Made by a program: the position numbers and the translations under genes
Source of the DNA: Burkholderiales bacterium
GTDB lineage: Bacteria > Pseudomonadota > Gammaproteobacteria > Burkholderiales > Burkholderiaceae_D
NCBI GenBank assembly: GCA_016196925.1
Contig: JACPWS010000026.1
Coordinates: forward strand, 1-64,000
DNA length: 64,000 nt
Direction of reading: 5' to 3'
The notes under the pieces: generated by a model
The model's database searches: none
The model's input: the letters and a program-made list of their open reading frames with translations, nothing else
What the model was told of the DNA's origin: nothing
Part shown: positions 57,632 to 64,000 of the stretch, piece after piece
Position numbering within the stretch: position 1 is the first letter of the stretch
Layout: each line of letters begins with the position of its first letter

Positions 57632-58303
57632 ATGACGTTTTGTGAGACAGGCATGGAAGCAGAACTGCAAACCGAAAGCATCAGCAGCACAGACACTGGC
57701 TTATCAACATTGCTGATCAGCTTGCTGAAAGGCGTGCTTTACCGCGAAGGCGACGAACACTTATGGGCTGCGCTGCTCAAGCTGCAGGCCAGGGTGCGCG
57801 ATTATATGGCGGTGCTGAACCTCGATTTGGTGCTTGACGAAGCCGAAGGCTATGCTTTTCTGAAGAGCCGCGCCGCAGGCGAAGAGGAAGAAACGCAAAC
57901 CAGGTTGCCGCGCCTGATCGCGCGCCGCCCCTTGTCGTTTCAGGTCAGTCTGTTGCTGGCGCTGCTGCGCAAGAAGCTGGCCGAATTTGACGCAGGCGGC
58001 GGCGACACCCGGCTGGTGCTGAGCCGCGACGAGATCGTGGAGTTGATACGGGTATTTTTGCCTACCAGCAGCAATGAAACCCGGCTGATAGACCAGATCG
58101 AGACCCAGATCAACAAGGTGGTCGATCTCGGTTTTCTGCGCAAGCTGAAGGTCGCCAGCGGCCCGGCCAGTTTTGAGGTGCGCCGCATCCTGAAAGCCTT
58201 CGTCGATGCGCAATGGCTGGCGGATTTCGACGCGCGGCTGGCGACCTATCAGGCACAACTCGCTGGCGATACAGGTTCAACAGGAGCGCCCGAGGATGAA
58301 TGA
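57632..58303 (+). CDS. jetB: Wadjet JetB (DUF4194, MukE-like)
   Basis: '[48 protein letters not shown]'; between jetA and jetC. Confidence 0.9.
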   Translation: MTFCETGMEAELQTESISSTDTGLSTLLISLLKGVLYREGDEHLWAALLKLQARVRDYMAVLNLDLVLDEAEGYAFLKSRAAGEEEETQTRLPRLIARRPLSFQVSLLLALLRKKLAEFDAGGGDTRLVLSRDEIVELIRVFLPTSSNETRLIDQIETQINKVVDLGFLRKLKVASGPASFEVRRILKAFVDAQWLADFDARLATYQAQLAGDTGSTGAPEDE

Positions 58304-61300
58304 GTCACAGACTTTGGAGTTGGATTTCGCACCCGAAGCAAGCTTGCCGGGCTTTCGCCTGCTGCGGCTGGAGGTGTACAACTGGGGCACCTTCGACAGC
58401 CGGGTCTGGACACTGCAGGCAGACGGCAAAAACGCCTTGCTGACCGGCGATATCGGCTCCGGCAAATCGACGCTGGTGGACGCGATCACCACCCTATTGA
58501 TACCGGCCCAGCGCATTGCCTACAACAAGGCGGCCGGCGCCGACACGAAGGAGCGCAGCTTGCGCTCTTACGTGCTCGGGCATTACAAGTCCGAACGCAA
58601 CGAAGTCACCGGTAGCGCCAGGCCGGTGTCGCTGCGCGACCATCACAGCTATTCGGTGATACTCGGCGTGTTTCACAATGCCGCTTACCAACAGACTGTC
58701 ACGCTGGCGCAAGTGTTTTGGATGAAAGAGCCGCACGGCCAGCCGGAGCGCTTTTACGTCGGCGCCGAGCGCGATCTGACTATCGCCGCCGACTTCGCAC
58801 AGTTCGGCGCCGATATCAAGCAATTGCGTAAGAAACTGCGCGCACTGGGCGCCGATATCGAGGACAGCTTCCCCAAGTACGGCGCCTGGTTCCGGCGCCG
58901 CTTCGGCATCGTCAACGATCAGGCGATGGAATTATTCCACCAGACTGTTTCTATGAAATCAGTCGGCAATCTGACCGATTTCGTGCGCCAGCACATGCTG
59001 GAGCCGTTCGACGTCGCCAGCCGCACCAGCGCCCTGATCAGCCACTTCGACGACCTGAACCGCGCACATGAAGCCGTGCTAAAGGCCAAGCGCCAGGTGG
59101 AGTTGCTGACGCCGCTGGTGGACGACTGCCGGCGTCACACCGGCCTCTGTGCCGAGGTGGACGAATTCCGCGCCTGCCGCGACAGCTTGCGCAGCCATTT
59201 TGCACAGCTGAAGCTGGGATTGCTGGAGCAGGCGCTCGCAGCGATGATGGACGAATGGACGCGCCTAGCCAGCCAGGTCCACCGGCTGGAAAACCGCCGC
59301 GAGCAACAAGTTTTGCAAACCGATGAATTGAAACACGCACTGTCCGAAAATGGCGGCGACCGGCTAGAGCGCCTGAATGCCGACATCCGTTTAAAAGAAG
59401 GCTTGCGCGACGCCAGACAGGCAAAAGCACAGCGCTACGCTGCGCTGACTGGCAGCCTGGGCGAGCCTGCGGCGGCCGATGCGGATGCCTTCCTGAGCCA
59501 GCGCACGCTTTTTCTAACCATGCGTGAGAGCTTGCGCGGTGAAGACGCTGCTCTGCAAAACCAGCTGACTGAACATGGCGTCAGCTTCCGGCAAGGCAAG
59601 CTGGAACGCGATAGTTTGCAAGCCGAGATACAGAGCCTGAAACGGCGGCGCAACAATATCGACGAACGCCAGATACAGATCCGTGCGGCGCTGTGCGCGG
59701 CCTTACAACTGAGCGAAGATGAGATGCCTTTCGCGGGCGAGCTGCTGCAGGTACGCGAAGACGAACGCGACTGGGAAGGCGCTGCCGAGCGCATGATGCG
59801 CGGCTTCGGCTTGTCGCTGCTGGTGCCGGATAGCCATTACCAGGCCGTGGCAGAATGGGTGAACAGCAATCACCTGAGCGGCCGCTTTGTGTATTTCCAT
59901 GTGCGGACACCGCGCCGCGGCGAATCGCCCGCGCTGCAGCGCGATGCGCTGGCCGGAAAAATCGCGATCAAACCCGATTCGCCTTTTTACGACTGGCTGG
60001 AGCGCGAGCTGGCGCACCGCTTCGATGTCGCCTGTTGCGCCACGCAAGAACAGTTCCGGCGCGAAGCGCGCGCCATCACGATTAACCGCCAGATCAAGGA
60101 TACGACCGGACGCCACGAAAAGGATGATCGCCACAGCATTCAGGACCGCAGCCGCTATGTGCTCGGTTGGAGCAATGCGGCCAAGATCAAGGTACTGGAG
60201 AAAAGCTGCCGCCAGCTCGAAGCGGCACTGGGAGAAGTGGCGCGTCTGATGGCCGGGATACAGGCGCAACGCAAGGCTTTGGAAAGCCGCCTCGATATGC
60301 TGGCGCGCCTCGATGAATTCGGCGATTTCGACGAGTTGGATTGGGCCACGGTCGCCACCGGCATCGCCGCCTTGCAGGATGAACGGCAACGCCTGGAATC
60401 GGCGTCCGACCTGATACGGCAACTGCATCAGCAATTAACGCAAGCGAAGCTGGACATCGCCCAAACGGAAAGCGCGCTGGAAGCGGCCAGGGATAAGCGC
60501 TCCAAATGTGAGCAGCGCAGGCAAGACGCCGAAGCACTGCAGCAGCAAACCCAGGCGCTGCTCGCGCAAAATAAGCCTGACCCCGCATGGCACGCACGGC
60601 TGGAAACGCTACGCGCAGAAGCCTTGGGCGAAAAGGAACTGAACCTGGCGTCCTGCGACCCGTGCGAGCAAGAGATGCGCGCCTGGCTGCAAGCGCGTAT
60701 CGACGCCGAAGAGCAGAAACTCAAACGTCTGCGCGACAAAATCAACGTGGCGATGGAGCGCTTTAAAGGAGAATTCAAACTGGAAACGGCCGAATTCGAC
60801 GCCAGCATCGACGCCGCTTTCGAATATCAAAACCTGCTGGCTCAGCTGGGCCGCGACGATCTGCCGCGCTTCGAAGCGCGCTTCAAGGAAATGTTGAACG
60901 TCAACACCATCAACGAGATCGCCAACTTCAACGCCCAGCTGGCGCGCGAGCGCGAAACCATCAAGGAGCGCATTGCCCGCATCAACCAGTCGCTGACCCA
61001 GATCGACTACAACCCCGGCCGTTATATCGTGCTGGAATCGCAGATCAGCCCGGATCCCGATATCCGCGACTTTCAAAGCGATTTACGCGCCTGCACCGAA
61101 GGCAGCCTGAGCGGCTCGGACGACGCGCAATACTCGGAAGCCAAGTTCCTGCAAGTGAAGATCATCATCGACCGCTTCCGCGGGCGCGAAGGGCTGTCCG
61201 AACAAGACAAGCGCTGGACCGCCAAGGTCACCGACGTGCGCAACTGGTATTTGTTCGCCGCTAGCGAGCGCTGGCGCGCCGACGATAGCGAGCACGAACA

Positions 61301-61664
61301 CTATTCCGATTCCGGCGGCAAATCGGGCGGCCAGAAGGAAAAGCTGGCCTACACGATACTGGCGGCCAGCCTGGCTTACCAGTTCGGTCTGGAATGGGGT
61401 GCGGCGCGTTCGCGCTCGTTCCGCTTCGTGGTCATCGACGAAGCTTTCGGGCGCGGTTCGGACGAATCGGCGCATTACGGCCTGACCCTGTTTGCCCAGC
61501 TGAACATGCAATTGCTGATCGTCACGCCGCTGCAAAAAATCCATATCATCGAACCCTTCGTCGCCAGCGTCGGCTTCGTACACAACGAAGGCGGGCGCGA
61601 CTCCAAATTGCGCAACCTGTCCATCGCCGAATATAGGGAGCACAAGGCGGGGCTGGCGGCATGA
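58296..61664 (+). CDS. jetC: Wadjet JetC (SMC/MukB-like ATPase)
   Basis: Walker A '[21 protein letters not shown]'; coiled coils; signature '[20 protein letters not shown]'; Walker B '[16 protein letters not shown]'; start MNESQTLEL overlaps jetB end. Confidence 0.95.
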   Translation: MNESQTLELDFAPEASLPGFRLLRLEVYNWGTFDSRVWTLQADGKNALLTGDIGSGKSTLVDAITTLLIPAQRIAYNKAAGADTKERSLRSYVLGHYKSERNEVTGSARPVSLRDHHSYSVILGVFHNAAYQQTVTLAQVFWMKEPHGQPERFYVGAERDLTIAADFAQFGADIKQLRKKLRALGADIEDSFPKYGAWFRRRFGIVNDQAMELFHQTVSMKSVGNLTDFVRQHMLEPFDVASRTSALISHFDDLNRAHEAVLKAKRQVELLTPLVDDCRRHTGLCAEVDEFRACRDSLRSHFAQLKLGLLEQALAAMMDEWTRLASQVHRLENRREQQVLQTDELKHALSENGGDRLERLNADIRLKEGLRDARQAKAQRYAALTGSLGEPAAADADAFLSQRTLFLTMRESLRGEDAALQNQLTEHGVSFRQGKLERDSLQAEIQSLKRRRNNIDERQIQIRAALCAALQLSEDEMPFAGELLQVREDERDWEGAAERMMRGFGLSLLVPDSHYQAVAEWVNSNHLSGRFVYFHVRTPRRGESPALQRDALAGKIAIKPDSPFYDWLERELAHRFDVACCATQEQFRREARAITINRQIKDTTGRHEKDDRHSIQDRSRYVLGWSNAAKIKVLEKSCRQLEAALGEVARLMAGIQAQRKALESRLDMLARLDEFGDFDELDWATVATGIAALQDERQRLESASDLIRQLHQQLTQAKLDIAQTESALEAARDKRSKCEQRRQDAEALQQQTQALLAQNKPDPAWHARLETLRAEALGEKELNLASCDPCEQEMRAWLQARIDAEEQKLKRLRDKINVAMERFKGEFKLETAEFDASIDAAFEYQNLLAQLGRDDLPRFEARFKEMLNVNTINEIANFNAQLARERETIKERIARINQSLTQIDYNPGRYIVLESQISPDPDIRDFQSDLRACTEGSLSGSDDAQYSEAKFLQVKIIIDRFRGREGLSEQDKRWTAKVTDVRNWYLFAASERWRADDSEHEHYSDSGGKSGGQKEKLAYTILAASLAYQFGLEWGAARSRSFRFVVIDEAFGRGSDESAHYGLTLFAQLNMQLLIVTPLQKIHIIEPFVASVGFVHNEGGRDSKLRNLSIAEYREHKAGLAA

Positions 61665-62863
61665 GTTGGACCACGGCCGGCGATCTGAAAGCGCAGCTGC
61701 AACGCCGCTGGGAGCGTGGCGACTTGCTGCGAACTCTCATCAGCGGCGAAACGCTGTTTCCGCTACGGCTCAGCCTGAGCGTGCCGGCATCCTCCGAATT
61801 GGCCGCGCAATTTGCCGCAGTACGCGCCTGGATCGGCGGACTGAGCGCCCTGCCCCAAGTGCGCATAGAATGGCGCGAGTTCCGGCATGCCGTGCTGGGG
61901 GCGCAACGCCTGCCGCAATCGGCCTGGATAGACAGCCTGGAGCAAGCCGTGGCGCTGCTGGGCAAGCGTCGCGAGCTCACTGGTTTTAGCGAACTGCTGG
62001 CGCTCACACACGAGCGCCAACCGGCCTTGCTGGCCTGGCTGGGCAAACGGCCTTTGCAAGCGCTGGCCCTGGCCGGGCAATGGCCGCTCTTGCTGGACGT
62101 GGTGGCATGGTTGCAAGCGCACCCCCGGCCCGGCGTCTACCTGCGTCAGGTCGATCTTCCCGGCATCCATAGCAAATTCATCGAGTCGCAGCGCGGCGTG
62201 CTGTCCGAGTTGTTCGATGCCGTACTGCCGCCTGAAGCAATAGAATCCGGACACAGTGGCGTCAGCCAATTCGCGGCGCGTTACGGTTTTCTCGACAAGC
62301 CCGCCCGTATCCGTTTCCGCGTGCTCGATCCGCGGCTGGCCATCGTTCCCGGGGCGACGCTGCCCGATATAACGCTCGATGCCGCCAGCTTCGCCAAGCT
62401 GGATGCGCCTACACGTCTCGTGTTCATCACCGAAAACGAAACCAATTTCCTGGCGTTTCCTGAAGTGGCGCAGGCTATCGTGATTTTCGGCGCCGGTTAC
62501 GGCTGGGATACCTTAGGGCAGGCGGAATGGCTAAAACGCTGCGCTATCCATTATTGGGGCGATATCGATACCCACGGCTTCGCCATCCTCGACCAGTTAC
62601 GCAGCCGCTATCCCCATGTCACGTCGTTTCTGATGGACAGGACTACGCTGATGGCGCACGAGGCGCTGTGGGGCAAGGAGGCCGATCAGGTGAGCCACGA
62701 TTTACTGAGACTCACGGCAACAGAAAAGGCCTTGTTCGACGAGTTAAGGGACAAGCGCATCCAGCCAGGTTTGCGCCTGGAGCAAGAACACGTGGGATAC
62801 CGGTCGGTGACGGCGGCGCTGCAAGCCATCGCCGGAGATAGCCTGCCAAGGCCAGACGCATGA
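61661..62863 (+). CDS. jetD: Wadjet JetD (DUF3322/DUF2220, Toprim-type nuclease)
   Basis: ATGA overlap with jetC; '[15 protein letters not shown]' and '[23 protein letters not shown]' Toprim-like acidic motifs. Confidence 0.93.
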   Translation: MSWTTAGDLKAQLQRRWERGDLLRTLISGETLFPLRLSLSVPASSELAAQFAAVRAWIGGLSALPQVRIEWREFRHAVLGAQRLPQSAWIDSLEQAVALLGKRRELTGFSELLALTHERQPALLAWLGKRPLQALALAGQWPLLLDVVAWLQAHPRPGVYLRQVDLPGIHSKFIESQRGVLSELFDAVLPPEAIESGHSGVSQFAARYGFLDKPARIRFRVLDPRLAIVPGATLPDITLDAASFAKLDAPTRLVFITENETNFLAFPEVAQAIVIFGAGYGWDTLGQAEWLKRCAIHYWGDIDTHGFAILDQLRSRYPHVTSFLMDRTTLMAHEALWGKEADQVSHDLLRLTATEKALFDELRDKRIQPGLRLEQEHVGYRSVTAALQAIAGDSLPRPDA

Positions 62864-62896
62864 CAACCGCGACCAGCGAAATGAAACTATTTTCGC

Positions 62897-63136
62897 AACT
62901 ATTCAGCTCTCATGGAAAACATGAAAACCTCTCAACACAGAGACACAGAGGCACTGAGATACGCAGAGAAAACCTCAGCAATTCTCTGTTTTTCCTCTGT
63001 GGTGGAGCAGGGAATTCGAGCCGCGTAGCGGCTCGCCTGTGTAACGCTCCCTTCTTGCAAGAAGGAACTCCCTCCTCTGTGCCTCCGGTGAGAGGTTTAA
63101 GGTTTTTTTCCGTTTCCCATAGGCGGCTGAATAGTT
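62897..63136. repeat. ~240-bp inverted-repeat (MITE-like) element after jetD
   Basis: AACTATTCAGC at 62897-62907 and GCTGAATAGTT at 63126-63136; arms AACCTCTCAACACAGAGACACAGAGG vs CCTCTGTGCCTCCGGTGAGAGGTTT; internal hairpins CGAGCCGCgtaGCGGCTCG and CCTTCTTGCAAGAAGG. Confidence 0.8.
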
Positions 63137-63154
63137 AGCTATTTTCTTGCCGGC

Positions 63155-64000
63155 TCAATCGGGCCGAGCTATCCCGGCCGTGCTGGCCGCCAGGGCCTGC
63201 AGGCGCTCGATAACGAATTGCGCGACCGGGGAATGGCTGCGGCCACGTAGCGCGACGATGCCGACTTCGGAATGCAAATCCGGCACGCCGTCCAGGGTCA
63301 GCGGGACGAATTGCCCGGCGGCGACTTCGTCCGCGACGGCGGCGTGGATCACGGCCAGCACCGAGTCGGAACCAAGGGTGCTGCGTTTCAGCGTCAGCAC
63401 GTCGTCGCACTCCAGCGCCAGCGGCAGCGGCGCGCCCGGTTCCAGCTCCAGTATCTGCGCCAGGGCGGTGCGTATCGCCTGCGGCAAGCGTACCGAGGCC
63501 AGGCCAAACGGGACGATCGCCGCCGGCCGCAGCCCCCGGTGGGCGAGCAGAGGATGGCCGGCGCGCACGTACAAGCCGCCCGGCTGACGCGCCAGCAGGC
63601 GGATGTCGAAATCCTGGCTGGGCGGCAAATCGTGGGTGTCCGCCACAAAGAAATCGAGCTCTTCCTTGCGCAAATGCTGCGCCAGATAATCCCAGTTATT
63701 GACCTCGACCCGCAAGCGTACGCCGCTGTAGCGCTGGCGCAACTCCGGCATTAACAGCGGCAGCAAGGTGGCGGCGGGGAACGGGCCGACGCCGAAAGCC
63801 AGCTCGCCTATCATTTTCTTGCGGTAGAGCGCGATGTCGCGCTCCAGGCAGCGGCTATCGAACAACAGCTTGCGCGCGCGCCCGATCACGAATTTGCCGG
63901 TCGGTGTGGGGATCACTTCGGTGCTGCCGCGATCGAATAACAGCACTTCCAACTCGGTTTCCGCCGCCTGTATGCTGCGGCTGAGCGCCGATTGCGACAG
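63155..64000 (-). CDS. LysR-family transcriptional regulator (N-terminus beyond window)
   Basis: Reverse frame LSQSALSRSIQAAETELEVLLFDRGSTEVIPTPTGKFVIGRARKLL... then LysR substrate-binding pattern. Confidence 0.9.
   Translation of the reverse strand: MSQSALSRSIQAAETELEVLLFDRGSTEVIPTPTGKFVIGRARKLLFDSRCLERDIALYRKKMIGELAFGVGPFPAATLLPLLMPELRQRYSGVRLRVEVNNWDYLAQHLRKEELDFFVADTHDLPPSQDFDIRLLARQPGGLYVRAGHPLLAHRGLRPAAIVPFGLASVRLPQAIRTALAQILELEPGAPLPLALECDDVLTLKRSTLGSDSVLAVIHAAVADEVAAGQFVPLTLDGVPDLHSEVGIVALRGRSHSPVAQFVIERLQALAASTAGIARPD

Noticed and set aside
51960-63120. Prophage or integrative conjugative element after ssrA
   Set aside because: No integrase, relaxase or phage structural genes, and no repeated ssrA 3' end found by eye.
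1-64000. CRISPR array
   Set aside because: No regularly spaced direct repeats with unique spacers; observed repeats are dispersed inverted-repeat elements.

Overview
64 kb window of a high-GC betaproteobacterial chromosome, probably Burkholderiales/Oxalobacteraceae-like (inferred from gene content and synteny; not verified). Main blocks: (1) regulators and accessory genes at 0-8 kb: PAS-AraC, GntR/FCD, Tat-lipoprotein serine hydrolase, LuxR, periplasmic binding protein, enoyl-CoA hydratase, YlqF/RbgA. (2) A nearly complete MSHA type IV pilus locus on the minus strand at 8-24.5 kb, in the order E-G-pilin-pilin-C-D-O-P-Q-I-I2-J-K-L-M-N. (3) A histone-deacetylase-family gene, then a MoxR/DUF58/TgpA-transglutaminase cassette and mltB. 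(4) A conserved core block at 31.8-48 kb: cysM, a ComEA-like protein, rfaE1, ugd, lapB, lapA, ihfB, rpsA, cmk, aroA, tyrA, pheA, serC, gyrA. (5) Two tandem OmpA-family genes, ubiG and gph, then ssrA (tmRNA, tag ANDNSYALAA). (6) A tmRNA-adjacent accessory region at 52-63.1 kb: an inverted-repeat element with a 9-bp target-site duplication, PadR plus a HAAS-like membrane protein, a PPP-like metallophosphatase, a winged-helix Fic-fold protein with a degenerate catalytic motif (QPFADINKR instead of HPFx[D/E]GN[G/K]R), and a complete Wadjet-type jetABCD SMC anti-plasmid system. (7) A partial LysR regulator. The most interesting part is the Fic-jetABCD module. It has tandem operator-like palindromes upstream, is preceded by a 31-bp relic of jetD, and ends in a large inverted-repeat element. 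Several families of dispersed inverted-repeat/MITE-like elements occur elsewhere. No searches were run; family calls come from motif recognition by eye.
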